This document shows positions 33,274 through 42,147 of a stretch of DNA of 64,000 nucleotides, piece after piece (within the stretch, counting starts at the first letter, position 1; every line of letters starts with the position of its first letter). The DNA is taken from the NCBI RefSeq assembly GCF_041146875.1, contig NZ_JBFRXP010000001.1:124001-188000 (forward strand), given 5' to 3'. A model generated the notes under the pieces. The model searched no databases. It had not been told where the DNA came from and saw only the letters and a list, made by a program, of their open reading frames with translations. The translations under genes and the position numbers were made by a program. The stretch comes from Igneacidithiobacillus sp041146875 (lineage in GTDB: Bacteria; Pseudomonadota; Gammaproteobacteria; Acidithiobacillales; Acidithiobacillaceae).

Positions 33274-34391
33274 ACAAAACCTTTGTCATTGCCATCGAGC
33301 GCTCAGGGGAAAATCTGGGCCTCGATATTCTAGCGCGTTGTCGCGCTGCCGGAATCGAGATGCAATGGGAAGGCGTGGTTAGTAGTCGTCTGCAGGCTGC
33401 GGGGGTGCGCAATATTGCCGAAGGTGAGGTGCTGGGGGTGATGGGGTTGGTGGAAGTGCTGCGCCACTACGGCAGTCTGCGCCGCCTGTTTCATCAAATC
33501 CGCGACTATCTGCAACGCGAACGCCCGGACGCCGTTTTGCTGATCGATCATCCGGCCTTCAATCTGCGTGTTGCGCGGGAGGCCAGGCGTCTCGGTATTC
33601 GCGTTCTCTACGTGGTGGGCCCACAAATCTGGGCCTGGCGGCAGGGACGCATTCGTCAGATTCGCGAGCGTATCGACGAGATATTTTTGCTTTTTCCCTT
33701 TGAGCGCCCCTTGTATGAAGAGGCAGGGATTCCCGCTCAGCTATTGCCACATCCACTGCTCGCCCAGACGGCAGCAGCACCAGCGCAGGGCGAAGCCCGC
33801 AAGCGCTTGGCTTTGCCAGAGGGACCGGTGCTTGCCCTGCTGCCGGGTAGCCGCCGCAGCGAAATACAGCGTTTGGCCAAGCCCATGGCGCAGGCAGCCT
33901 TGCTCTGGCAACAGGCGCATCCACAGTGGCAGATCGCCGTCGCCCTGGCGCGCGAGGAGCTGCGCCCCTTGTGGCGGGAAGAGGTCGGTGCGGCGGTGGA
34001 GCAGATCCAGGAAATCTGTGGCCAGAGTACCGAGTTGCTCGCCGCCGCCGATCGGGTTCTAGTCGCGTCTGGCACGGCTACGCTGGAAACCGCCTTGCTC
34101 GGTCGCCCCGCCATCGTTCTCTATGCGATGCAGGGGCTCACCTTTGCCATTGCTAGGCGCCTGGTGCGCGTACCGCACATTGCCCTGCCCAATATCCTCT
34201 TGCAGCGGCGCGTCTATCCCGAATTGCTGCAGACAGAAATTACGCCCGAGCGTCTTGTGCTGGAGCTGGAAAATTTGCCAGTAGCCGACCAGAAATTGGC
34301 ACTGCAGCCTCTGCGTGGTCTGTTGCAAGGTGATGATGTAGAGAGCATTGCCAGCGCGCTGCGCCGCACCCTCCTGGGCGCAATGGGATGA
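33270..34391 (+). CDS. lpxB: lipid-A-disaccharide synthase
   Basis: A 373-aa GT19 glycosyltransferase that joins lipid X and UDP-diacylglucosamine. Visible motifs: IERSGENLGLDILARCRAAG at the N-terminus (related to the usual AGExSGD), VLLIDHPAFNLRVAREARRL, YVVGPQIWAWRQGRIRQI, LLPGSRRSEIQRL and ASGTATLETALLGRPAIVLY. I start at ATG 33270, overlapping the gnnB stop. The N-terminal loop differs slightly from the common AGExSGD form, since the residues before GENLG are IERS. Overlaps rnhB by four bases. Confidence 0.96.
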   Translation: MNKTFVIAIERSGENLGLDILARCRAAGIEMQWEGVVSSRLQAAGVRNIAEGEVLGVMGLVEVLRHYGSLRRLFHQIRDYLQRERPDAVLLIDHPAFNLRVAREARRLGIRVLYVVGPQIWAWRQGRIRQIRERIDEIFLLFPFERPLYEEAGIPAQLLPHPLLAQTAAAPAQGEARKRLALPEGPVLALLPGSRRSEIQRLAKPMAQAALLWQQAHPQWQIAVALAREELRPLWREEVGAAVEQIQEICGQSTELLAAADRVLVASGTATLETALLGRPAIVLYAMQGLTFAIARRLVRVPHIALPNILLQRRVYPELLQTEITPERLVLELENLPVADQKLALQPLRGLLQGDDVESIASALRRTLLGAMG

Positions 34392-34966
34392 TCGAACATC
34401 TGGGGCCCGAAGTCGCCGGGGTAGATGAAGCGGGTCGCGGGCCTTTGGCCGGGCCAGTGATGGTAGCGGCGGTGATCCTCGCGCGACCGATTCCTGGCTT
34501 GCGCGATTCGAAAAAACTGCGGCCGCAGCAGCGGCAAGTGTTGGCGGCACGAATTCGCGCCGAAGCACGTGCCTGGGTTGTGGTTTCCGCCAGTACCTGG
34601 GAGATCGAACGCGATAACATCCTCGCTGCCACCCTGCAGGCCATGGATCGTGCTATTCGCGCCTTACCGCTGCGCCCCCAGCGCATTGTGGTGGATGGCA
34701 ACCGTGTCTTGCCGCAGTGGCAGGCGGAGGCTATGGTAGGGGGTGATGACCGCGTGGATGCCATTGCCGCGGCAAGCATCCTCGCCAAGGTGGCGCGCGA
34801 CCGGGAGATGGCTTTGCTCGATCAGCACTATCCGCTCTACGGATTTGCCCGCCATCAGGCCTATGGTACGGCCGCGCACCTGGCGGCGCTGCGCCGCTTT
34901 GGCGTGACGCCGCTGCATCGGCGCACGTTCGCGCCGGTGGCACGGATACTGGAAGAAGGAAGATGA
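34388..34966 (+). CDS. rnhB: ribonuclease HII
   Basis: A 192-aa RNase H2 that nicks at ribonucleotides in DNA and degrades RNA-DNA hybrids. The DEDD-type active site is visible: GVDEAGRGPLAGPVMVAAVI (Asp, Glu), RIVVDGNRVLP (Asp) and VDAIAAASILAKVARDREM (Asp). GFARHQAYGTAAHLAALRRF is a family C-terminal block. It overlaps lpxB and dnaE by four bases each, as in the common lpxB-rnhB-dnaE order. Confidence 0.97.
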   Translation: MIEHLGPEVAGVDEAGRGPLAGPVMVAAVILARPIPGLRDSKKLRPQQRQVLAARIRAEARAWVVVSASTWEIERDNILAATLQAMDRAIRALPLRPQRIVVDGNRVLPQWQAEAMVGGDDRVDAIAAASILAKVARDREMALLDQHYPLYGFARHQAYGTAAHLAALRRFGVTPLHRRTFAPVARILEEGR

Positions 34967-37900
34967 CGCCGGGCTTTGTCCATTTGCACGTACACTCGGA
35001 ATATTCCCTAGAAGACGGGATCATTCCGGTTAAAAAACTGGTGCAGCGCTGCGCCGAGCAGGGTATGCCGGCGGTGGCCATCACCGACCACGGTAATCTC
35101 TTCGCCCTGGTCAAGTTTTACAATGCGGCGCGTGCCCAGGGCATCAAACCCATCATCGGTGCAGAACTTTGGATGCAGGGGGAGGGCGCTGATGCCGGCA
35201 GCAGCCTGATCCTGCTCTGTCGTAATAGTGAAGGTTTTCGGGCGCTCAGCCACTTGCTTAGTCGCGCCTTTCTGGAAGGGCTGCAGGATGGCAAGGCACG
35301 GATTCAGCGCGCCTGGCTGGAAGAAGAAGATCGCAACGGTCTGATTGCGCTCTCGGCGGCCGGGCAGGGGGAAATTGGACAGTGCCTTCTGCGCGACCCA
35401 CGACGCGCGCACGAGCTGGCCCGGCTCTACCAGAAGCTCTTTCCCGATAGCTACTACATTGAGATCCAACGCAACGGCGAGGCCGAGCAAGACGCACTGA
35501 ATGAGGCCAGTATTGCCCTGGCGCTAGAGCTCGGGCTGCCGTTGCTTGCCACCAATAATGCCCATTTTTTGGATGCCGATGACTTCGCCGCCTTTGATGC
35601 CCGGCAGTGCATCGCCGCTGGTTATACCCTGAACGATGAGCGCCGACCTCGGCGTTTTACGCCCGAGCATCGTCTGCCTTCGGCAGAGGAAATGCTGGAA
35701 CGCTTCGCCGATCTGCCCGAGGCCTGTGCGAATACCGTCGAGATTGCCAAACGCTGCAATTTGGCGCTCACCCTCGGTCAGTACACCCTGCCCGATTTTC
35801 CTACCCCGGATGGCAGCCCCATTGCGGTCTATTTCCGCAAGGCGGCGGAGCAGGGCCTGGCGGAGCGTCTCCAGGCCCTGGCGATTTCCGAGAGCAAGAC
35901 CTTGCCCTATCGTGAGCGACTACTGCGCGAAGTAGACGTCATCCTGCAGATGGGTTTCCCCGGCTATTTTCTCATCGTTGCCGACTTCATCCAGTGGGCC
36001 AAGGATCACGGCGTACCTGTCGGTCCGGGGCGGGGGTCCGGCGCTGGTTCGCTGGTCGCCTACGCCTTGCGCATTACTGATCTCGATCCCATCGCCAATG
36101 CGCTGCTCTTTGAGCGCTTTCTCAACCCCGAGCGCGTCTCTATGCCCGACTTCGATGTCGATTTCTGCATGGATCAACGTGACCGTGTCATTCAATACGT
36201 GGCGGAAAAGTATGGCCGCGAGCGGGTCGGGCAGATCATCACCTTCGGCACCATGAAGGCGCGCGCGGTAGTGCGCGATGTGGGTCGTGTGCTCAATCTG
36301 CCCTATGGCTTTGTCGACCAACTGGCCAAGCTGGTGCCGGGGGATTTGGGTATGACTCTCGCCAAGGCCCTGGAAGAATCCGAGGAGTTGCGACGACGGC
36401 AGCAGGAAGAAGACGATGTGCGCGAGTTGCTCGACATCGCTCTGCGCCTGGAAGGTCTGCCCCGACATGCCTCTACCCACGCTGGTGGCGTGGTGATCTC
36501 GCCGGAACCGCTGGCCGACCGCTTGCCGCTCTTTACGGACGGTTCCGAGGGCAGCGGCAATGTCACCCAGCTCGACAAGGATGATGTCGAGAAAATGGGG
36601 TTGGTGAAGTTCGACTTCCTTGGCCTGCGCACCCTGACCATCATCGATATTGCCCTGCGCGGCATCAATGTCGAGCGCGAGGCGCTGGGGCAAGAGCCGT
36701 TGGATATTGCCAAACTACCCCTCGACGACGCCCCCACTTTCGCACAGCTCAAGTCCACCGATACGGTGGCGGTGTTCCAGCTCGAATCTTCGGGTATGCG
36801 CGATCTCATTCGTCGCCTGCAGCCCGATAATTTTGAGGACATTGTCGCCTTGGTGGCCCTGTTTCGGCCAGGTCCGCTGCAGTCCGGCATGGTCGATGAC
36901 TTCATCGCCCGCAAACATGGCAAGGCGAAGGTCGTCTATCCGCATCCCTTGCTGGAATCGATCCTGAAAGATACCTATGGCGTAATTGTCTACCAGGAGC
37001 AGGTCATGCAGTGCGCCCAGGTCTTGGCTAACTACTCCCTCGGTGGTGCAGACTTGCTGCGTCGCGCCATGGGCAAGAAAAAGCCAGAAGAAATGGCCAA
37101 GCAACGGGAGATTTTCCTTGCTGGGGCGGCCAAAAATGGCATCGAGATGCATCAGGCTACGTCGATCTTCGATCTTATGGAAAAATTTGCGGAATACGGC
37201 TTCAATAAGTCGCATTCGGCCGCCTATGCCTTGGTTTCCTACCAGACCGCCTACCTGAAAGCTCATTATCCGCGTCATTTCATGGCCGCCGTGCTCACTG
37301 CCGACATGGACCATACCGACAAAGTAGTGGCGATGATCAGCGAATGTCGACGCATGGAGATGGCGATCCTGCCACCCTGTATTCAGCGTAGTGAGCTTGC
37401 TTTTCAGCCGGAGGGAGAAGAGGGATTGCGCTTTGGGCTGGGGGCCATCAAGGGGCTGGGGCGGGCGGCGGTACAGGCGATCCTCGATGCTCGCGCCGCA
37501 GATGGCCCATTCCGCGACTTTTTCGACTTTTTGTGTCGCATTGACGGGCAGCGGGTCAACCGCCGTAGTCTCGAGGCCTTGATCAAGGCCGGTGCGCTGG
37601 ATGCCTTGCAGGTGCCGCGAGCGCAATTGCTCGCTTCGTTGGAGAGTTTTCTGGAGGCCGCACAACAACAGCAACGCCAAGCGGCCAGTGCACAATCTAG
37701 CCTTTTTGGTGACGAGAGCCCGGAGGAACGAGCGGCACCGGCGCTCAGCCCGATTCGTGAGGATGGCGACAACGATTTGGGCGGTGAGCGCGAAACCCTG
37801 GGCTTCTATCTCAGTGACCATCCCTTGCGCGTGGCGCGCGCCGAGCTGCAGTCGCTGGGCGTGCAGGAGATCGCGAAAATTGCCATTGGTGAGCAGGTTT

Positions 37901-38457
37901 TTGTGGCGGGCATGGTTGTCGCCCGCCGCAGTATGCGCACCAAGCGTGGCGATCGCATGCTGTTTTTGACCCTGGAAGATGAAACCGGGCGCGCGGAAGC
38001 GGTGGTTTTTGCCGAAACCTGGCGGCAATTTACCGGACAGATCCAGGACGATCAACCGCTACTGATTTTGGCGGATGCAAGTGAGGACAGCTACTCGGGA
38101 GGCTTGCGCCTCACCGCCCAACGCTTGTTGAGTTGGGAGGAGGCGCGGGTCGCGTTGGCACGATTACTCGTGCTGCAGATTGGCGCTGCCCAGCCTAGCG
38201 CCAAGGACCTGCAAGAGTTGCTGGCAGCGCATCCTGGCGACTGTTTGTTACGTATTCAGCTAGGCGTTGCCAATGGTCAGGCGCGGGCCATTCTGGATTG
38301 CCCGCAAGGGATTGCCGCCAGTACCGCATGCCGCGCTGCCCTCGATACCCTGCTCGACCCCAGCCAACAAGAGTGGCAATATGCGCCCCCAATGAATCTG
38401 CTCGCTAATGTGGTTTCGTTAAAAGACGAACGGCAGCGGCGACAGCGCTCAGCATGA
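34963..38457 (+). CDS. dnaE: DNA polymerase III subunit alpha
   Basis: The 1164-aa replicative polymerase. An N-terminal PHP domain starts at FVHLHVHSEYSLEDG. The palm holds the catalytic aspartates in MPDFDVDFCMDQRDRVI, preceded by GVPVGPGRGSGAGSLVAYAL; YGFNKSHSAAYALVSYQTAY marks the fingers/thumb side. A helix-hairpin-helix and OB domain follow (FVAGMVVARRSMRTKRGDRM). Length and domain order match proteobacterial DnaE1. It begins inside the rnhB stop and is followed by accA after 12 bases. Confidence 0.98.
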   Translation: MTPGFVHLHVHSEYSLEDGIIPVKKLVQRCAEQGMPAVAITDHGNLFALVKFYNAARAQGIKPIIGAELWMQGEGADAGSSLILLCRNSEGFRALSHLLSRAFLEGLQDGKARIQRAWLEEEDRNGLIALSAAGQGEIGQCLLRDPRRAHELARLYQKLFPDSYYIEIQRNGEAEQDALNEASIALALELGLPLLATNNAHFLDADDFAAFDARQCIAAGYTLNDERRPRRFTPEHRLPSAEEMLERFADLPEACANTVEIAKRCNLALTLGQYTLPDFPTPDGSPIAVYFRKAAEQGLAERLQALAISESKTLPYRERLLREVDVILQMGFPGYFLIVADFIQWAKDHGVPVGPGRGSGAGSLVAYALRITDLDPIANALLFERFLNPERVSMPDFDVDFCMDQRDRVIQYVAEKYGRERVGQIITFGTMKARAVVRDVGRVLNLPYGFVDQLAKLVPGDLGMTLAKALEESEELRRRQQEEDDVRELLDIALRLEGLPRHASTHAGGVVISPEPLADRLPLFTDGSEGSGNVTQLDKDDVEKMGLVKFDFLGLRTLTIIDIALRGINVEREALGQEPLDIAKLPLDDAPTFAQLKSTDTVAVFQLESSGMRDLIRRLQPDNFEDIVALVALFRPGPLQSGMVDDFIARKHGKAKVVYPHPLLESILKDTYGVIVYQEQVMQCAQVLANYSLGGADLLRRAMGKKKPEEMAKQREIFLAGAAKNGIEMHQATSIFDLMEKFAEYGFNKSHSAAYALVSYQTAYLKAHYPRHFMAAVLTADMDHTDKVVAMISECRRMEMAILPPCIQRSELAFQPEGEEGLRFGLGAIKGLGRAAVQAILDARAADGPFRDFFDFLCRIDGQRVNRRSLEALIKAGALDALQVPRAQLLASLESFLEAAQQQQRQAASAQSSLFGDESPEERAAPALSPIREDGDNDLGGERETLGFYLSDHPLRVARAELQSLGVQEIAKIAIGEQVFVAGMVVARRSMRTKRGDRMLFLTLEDETGRAEAVVFAETWRQFTGQIQDDQPLLILADASEDSYSGGLRLTAQRLLSWEEARVALARLLVLQIGAAQPSAKDLQELLAAHPGDCLLRIQLGVANGQARAILDCPQGIAASTACRAALDTLLDPSQQEWQYAPPMNLLANVVSLKDERQRRQRSA

Positions 38458-38469
38458 GAAGGAGAACGA

Positions 38470-39420
38470 GTGAAGCTACAGTACCTCGACTTTGAACAAC
38501 CCATTGCCGAGCTGGAGGGCAAGGTAGAAGAGCTCAAAGCGCTCAACCAGCCGGGCATTCAGGATGACATCAAGCGCTTGGAAAATAAGGCGCGCAAGGA
38601 ATTGCAAAAGGTCTATAGCAAGCTCAGTGCCTGGCAGACGGTGCAGGTAGCGCGTCATCCGCAGCGTCCGTATACCCTGGATTATGCCAACGCACTCTTC
38701 ACCGACGTGGAAGTTCTTGCCGGCGACCGCGCCTATGCTGATGATGCCGCTATCGTTGGAGGGCTGGCGCGCTTTCAGGGGCAAGCCATCCTCTGGATCG
38801 GCCAACAAAAAGGGCGTGATACCAAAGAAAAGATTCTGCGTAATTTTGGTATGCCGCGCCCTGAGGGTTACCGCAAAGCCCTGCGCCTGCTGCGTCTGGC
38901 AGAACGCTTTCGTCTACCGGTTTTCACCTTTATCGATACCCCGGGTGCCTATCCTGGCATTGGCGCCGAAGAGCGCGGCCAGAGCGAGGCCATCGCCCGC
39001 AATCTTGCGGTCATGTCCGATCTTGCGGTGCCGATCATCTCTTTGGTGATTGGCGAGGGCGGGTCCGGCGGCGCCCTGGCCATTGGCGTGGGGGATCGTC
39101 TTTTGATGCTGGAAAATAGCGTCTACTCGGTCATTTCCCCCGAAGGCTGCGCTTCGATCTTGTGGAAAGATGCTGGCAAGGCCTCCGAGGCAGCAGAGAC
39201 CCTGGGGATTACCGCACGCCGCCTGCAGTCACTGGGCTTGGTGGATGAGGTGATCGACGAGCCCCTGGGTGGTGCCCATCGTAACGTAGAGCTCGTGTAC
39301 GAGAACGTGGCTGCGAGTCTGGCGCGTCATCTGCAGGAACTGCGTGGTATGGAAACCGCACGTCTGTTAAGCCACCGCTATGAGCGTCTGATGCACTATG
39401 GTGTCGTGGGCGCTGCCTGA
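38470..39420 (+). CDS. accA: acetyl-CoA carboxylase carboxyltransferase subunit alpha
   Basis: The 316-aa alpha subunit that, with AccD, moves the carboxyl group from biotin to acetyl-CoA in fatty-acid synthesis. Family blocks are LDFEQPIAELEGKVEELKAL at the start, FGMPRPEGYRKALRLL, FIDTPGAYPGIGAEERGQSE, and GEGGSGGALAIGVGDRLLML. It starts with GTG 38470 behind an AAGGAG site. Its 3' end overlaps the tilS start by 23 bases, a longer overlap than the ATGA junctions elsewhere in this run. Confidence 0.97.
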   Translation: MKLQYLDFEQPIAELEGKVEELKALNQPGIQDDIKRLENKARKELQKVYSKLSAWQTVQVARHPQRPYTLDYANALFTDVEVLAGDRAYADDAAIVGGLARFQGQAILWIGQQKGRDTKEKILRNFGMPRPEGYRKALRLLRLAERFRLPVFTFIDTPGAYPGIGAEERGQSEAIARNLAVMSDLAVPIISLVIGEGGSGGALAIGVGDRLLMLENSVYSVISPEGCASILWKDAGKASEAAETLGITARRLQSLGLVDEVIDEPLGGAHRNVELVYENVAASLARHLQELRGMETARLLSHRYERLMHYGVVGAA

Positions 39421-40786
39421 GCCGGAGGCATGCTTACGGCAAAGGCTTTTTTCCGACTGGAAACGGTCGCCAGAACAGACCTTTTTTCTTGCTTGTAGCG
39501 GTGGCGCCGACTCCACTGCCTTGCTGCACGCCGCGTACACCCTTGGCCTGCGCGTGCAGGTTCTCCATGTAAACCATCACTGGCATCCAGATAGTGAGCG
39601 CTGGGCGGAACAGGTCGTGGCCCTTGCCACGGGCTACGGCTACCCCTGTCGGATCCTCGATTTGCCCGCGGAGCAAAGCGGAGAGGGGCCCGAGGATCGC
39701 GCCCGGCGGGGCCGTTACGCTCTGTTTGCAGCGGAGATGCGTGACGGCGACTGGCTACTGAGCGCCCAGCATCAGGATGACCAAGCAGAAACGTTGATCC
39801 TGCAGCTCCTGCGTGGGGCGGGAATAGACGGTCTGGCCGCCATGCAGGAAAGGCGGCCTCTGGGTGCAGGTATCCTGGCGCGGCCTTTTCTGGGCTTGGC
39901 GCGGGAGCAGTTGCGCGAGTATCTGCGGCAACGCGGCATCGTCTGGCTGGAGGATCCGGCTAATGCTGACATGCGCTACGCCCGCACACGCGTGCGCCAG
40001 CACATTTGGCCGCTGTTGCATGAACTCGGCTGGCCGCAGGCATCGGCAAGCATCGCCCGCAGTGCGGGCAATGTGGCGGATCAGTTGGCAGTGGAAGATG
40101 CCTGGTATGCACAGCAGCTCAGGCAGATCTGGCCAGAAGGCAGGGTAGGTAGCAGATTATCGGTGGGTTATCTGCAGGCGTTGCATCCCCCGCTACAGAG
40201 GGTATTTTTGCGCCGTTGGTTGCGTGTTCTAGGTATCGATGTCCCCGATCGCTATCACCTGGAGCGTCTGCGCCAGCTTTGTGCGTCAGAGCAGGGGGGG
40301 AAACGCCTGGAAATGCCAGGGCTTTACGCCTGGCGGCAGGGCGATCAGTTGCAGGTCTGGGGGGAATTGCCCAATACCGTTATTTCCAGTCAGGACTGGC
40401 AGCCGCATCCTCCGGGTGGGCATGGCGATGGCTTCCTCTGGCGCTGGGGTCGTGCAGATCAGCGTCCCGAGGGGCTGGACGAGAGCGCTGTCATCGCCGG
40501 CGGCGGCGAACTGCAAGGGCAAACCTTGTGCTGGTCCTGGCGCCAGCCCGGTGCGCGTTACCGGACGCCAACGGGGCAGCACCGTCCGCTGAAAAAATTG
40601 CTGCTGGAGGCCGGCGTACCGCCATTTTTGCGTGACACGGTACCTATCCTATGGACAGAAGCCGAAGAAATCCTGTGGATTCCCGGTTTCTACCAGCGCA
40701 ACATGGTTTCGCGGGGTGATGAGGTTCTTTGGTTGGCGGTTGCCAACAACAGCTACGAAAAATCGTGTTTACAGGCGGACGCGTAA
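39398..40786 (+). CDS. tilS: tRNA(Ile)-lysidine synthase
   Basis: A 462-aa N-type ATP pyrophosphatase that puts lysine on C34 of tRNA-Ile(CAU), allowing AUA decoding. The PP-loop is FLACSGGADSTALLHAA. The catalytic-domain blocks LLSAQHQDDQAETLILQLLR and EDPANADMRYARTRVRQHIW follow. TilS N- and C-terminal substrate-binding regions are recognisable (RTPTGQHRPLKKLLLEAGVP near the end). ATG 39398 lies within accA; a later start would cut residues before the PP-loop. It is the last core gene before the accessory block, and no terminator was seen after it. Confidence 0.95.
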   Translation: MVSWALPEPEACLRQRLFSDWKRSPEQTFFLACSGGADSTALLHAAYTLGLRVQVLHVNHHWHPDSERWAEQVVALATGYGYPCRILDLPAEQSGEGPEDRARRGRYALFAAEMRDGDWLLSAQHQDDQAETLILQLLRGAGIDGLAAMQERRPLGAGILARPFLGLAREQLREYLRQRGIVWLEDPANADMRYARTRVRQHIWPLLHELGWPQASASIARSAGNVADQLAVEDAWYAQQLRQIWPEGRVGSRLSVGYLQALHPPLQRVFLRRWLRVLGIDVPDRYHLERLRQLCASEQGGKRLEMPGLYAWRQGDQLQVWGELPNTVISSQDWQPHPPGGHGDGFLWRWGRADQRPEGLDESAVIAGGGELQGQTLCWSWRQPGARYRTPTGQHRPLKKLLLEAGVPPFLRDTVPILWTEAEEILWIPGFYQRNMVSRGDEVLWLAVANNSYEKSCLQADA

Positions 40787-40945
40787 GACGCAAAGATCAC
40801 TGTGCAGGGGTAGCGAAAAGCCGCAGCCAGAGATCAAGGTGGGCAATGTCGAAGGTTCCAGTCTCGACCATTTGCATCATCTGATCCGCCTGCTCTGTGG
40901 GATGGGCAGCCGGAGCGATTCTGACTCTGAGAAGTTGAAACACCC

Positions 40946-41270
40946 TCAGCGCAACATGCCCTGGAGGTCCTGGAGCATCAGGAACAGATGGTATGGGTCA
41001 GTCGGGCTGGGCTCGAATTCCCACGATTCGTACCACTGCCGTGCCACATCATCCTTGGCATGGGCCAGCAGGCGGCGAATGCCGGCGATGTCGGCGGCCT
41101 GAGCGGTGCGCAGCAGCGCATCCTTGAGCAAGGCCTAGCCCAGACCTTTGCGCTGACGCGCCATGTCCACCGCGAGCTGGGCCAGGATCATGACCACTTC
41201 GGGCGGCTCGCGAAGTCCTCGGGCCTCCTTGGGAGCCCCCAAAAATACGCGGGAAACGGCGCGATCGGGC
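40946..41270 (-). pseudogene. GNAT acetyltransferase (TacT-like toxin) remnant
   Basis: One minus-strand frame reads as the C-terminal half of a TA-type GNAT acetyltransferase: PPEVVMILAQLAVDMARQRK, then ALLKDALLRTAQAADIAGIR and FEPSPTDPYHLFLMLQDL. An in-frame TAG at 41135-41137 interrupts it where family members have a residue after GLG; the codon could be a mutated CAG (Gln). The N-terminal half is missing: upstream the frame enters the tmRNA-derived repeat (41274-41316), suggesting that the gene was cut when the island was formed or rearranged. No antitoxin partner remains. The region 40787-40945 between tilS and this remnant holds nothing else I can support. Confidence 0.6.
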
Positions 41271-41273
41271 AAG

Positions 41274-41316
41274 AAAAAGTCTCAACTGATAACAGTTGGG
41301 GCTTCCGTATTGGTGG
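41274..41316 (+). repeat. decayed att-like copy of tmRNA terminator and 3' end (copy A)
   Basis: These 43 bases match 54531-54574, the terminator and CCA end of ssrA, with about four differences (one a single-base gap). The hairpin arms CAACTG/CAGTTG and the TTGGTGG end are kept. Similarity continues weakly to the left as far as about 41230. To the right (41325-41345) sits a degenerate tmRNA T-arm (GGTTCAATTCC) in the opposite orientation, so this end of the island has been rearranged. It marks the distal boundary of the inserted DNA. Confidence 0.6.
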
Positions 41317-41390
41317 CGGACGGACGCCGGTTCAATTCCGTCTCCGTCGCTTAAATAGCAATGCAGCGGGCGTGAGCGGCAATGGGGGGA

Positions 41391-41708
41391 TCAAAGAACC
41401 GCTTCCAGTCCCTTGCGCTCGAGGATGTCCAGCAGCTTCTGCGACGGCCCGCTGGGGCGCTTGTCGCCCACCTCCCACTTACGGACAGTGGACGTGCTGG
41501 TGTTCAGCACGCTGGCCAGCACGGCCTGACTCAAGTGCAATCGCTCGCGCAGTGCCTTGACCTTTTCGGCGTCGTAGTCCTGTACCGGCTCCAGGCACAG
41601 CGCGTCGTATTTCTGCATCTTGCGCTTGTCGATGAATCCCAGCCGATGCAGATCGCTGGCCGATTCGTGAACGGCTTGGAGGATGCGGCTCTTGGTCTTG
41701 GTGGTCAT
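41391..41708 (-). CDS. XRE-family antitoxin (HigA/NadS-like)
   Basis: A 105-aa helix-turn-helix protein. The C-terminal half carries the Cro/C1-type HTH: LRERLHLSQAVLASVLNTST followed by STVRKWEVGDKRPSGPSQKL. In this family the protein binds the cognate toxin and represses the shared promoter. I chose ATG 41708, 8 bases from AGGAG and overlapping the toxin stop codon as ATGA; a TTG at 41714 would add two residues. The gene order is toxin first, antitoxin second, as in higBA-type systems. Confidence 0.85.
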   Translation of the reverse strand: MTTKTKSRILQAVHESASDLHRLGFIDKRKMQKYDALCLEPVQDYDAEKVKALRERLHLSQAVLASVLNTSTSTVRKWEVGDKRPSGPSQKLLDILERKGLEAVL

Positions 41709-42085
41709 TGGCAAATCTCCTGTAAAGCGCCGTCGGCAACGGCTTCATCCAGTTGCGGGTCTGTTCGAGCCAGCAGGTCGGCGGCGAGGCTCTGCAAGCC
41801 TTCGAGCTCCTCGGCGCTGACGTTCGCCCGCTCGCTCTTCTCAAAGCCGAACACGAAGAACCAACGGTTGCCCTTGTTGGTGGCGACCAGCGTGCGCACG
41901 CCGCCACGCTTGCCGCGCCCCGCCAACCCGACGCGTTTCTTCACCACGCTGCCGCCGAGGTCAGCGTCGATCAGGCCGGCCGCCATCTCCTGAACGGCCT
42001 TGCACAGGGCGGCATCGGTGAGCTCCGTCTTGCGCATCCATCGCTGAAAGTGGCGAGTTTTGAATACGCGCGTCATCAACTTCAT
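41705..42085 (-). CDS. RelE/HigB-superfamily toxin
   Basis: A 126-aa protein of the RelE/ParE superfamily, likely a ribosome-dependent mRNA endonuclease. Recognisable are VFKTRHFQRWMRKTELTDAA, then VVKKRVGLAGRGKRGGVRTL and GNRWFFVFGFEKSERANVSA; the Lys/Arg-rich central strands and FGFEKSERANV are typical of this toxin subgroup. Start choice is uncertain: ATG 42085 (MKLMTRVFK) or ATG 42076 (MTRVFK). The frame is open much further upstream, but that part reads antisense-like residues of the broken rhuM and is not counted. Coupled to the XRE antitoxin gene downstream. Confidence 0.82.
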   Translation of the reverse strand: MKLMTRVFKTRHFQRWMRKTELTDAALCKAVQEMAAGLIDADLGGSVVKKRVGLAGRGKRGGVRTLVATNKGNRWFFVFGFEKSERANVSAEELEGLQSLAADLLARTDPQLDEAVADGALQEICQ

Positions 42086-42147
42086 TGTGCCACTGGGTGG
42101 CATAGATTGTCTACTCCCGCCTGTTCCGGCTCCCTGCCCAGCCGACA

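Noticed and set aside
36715..38055. A 446-codon minus-strand frame opposite dnaE
   Set aside because: Shadow of the GC-rich dnaE coding strand; no motif, and dnaE is intact.
40797..40943. A 48-codon minus-strand frame starting GTG 40943, right after the GNAT remnant stop
   Set aside because: No similarity recognised and no ribosome-binding site. It could be the tail of a lost gene, but there is too little to call.
41324..41350. A possible tRNA gene on the plus strand (GGTTCAATTCC T-loop)
   Set aside because: Only a degenerate T-arm is present; there is no anticodon arm or D arm upstream. It is better explained as an inverted fragment of the ssrA end.
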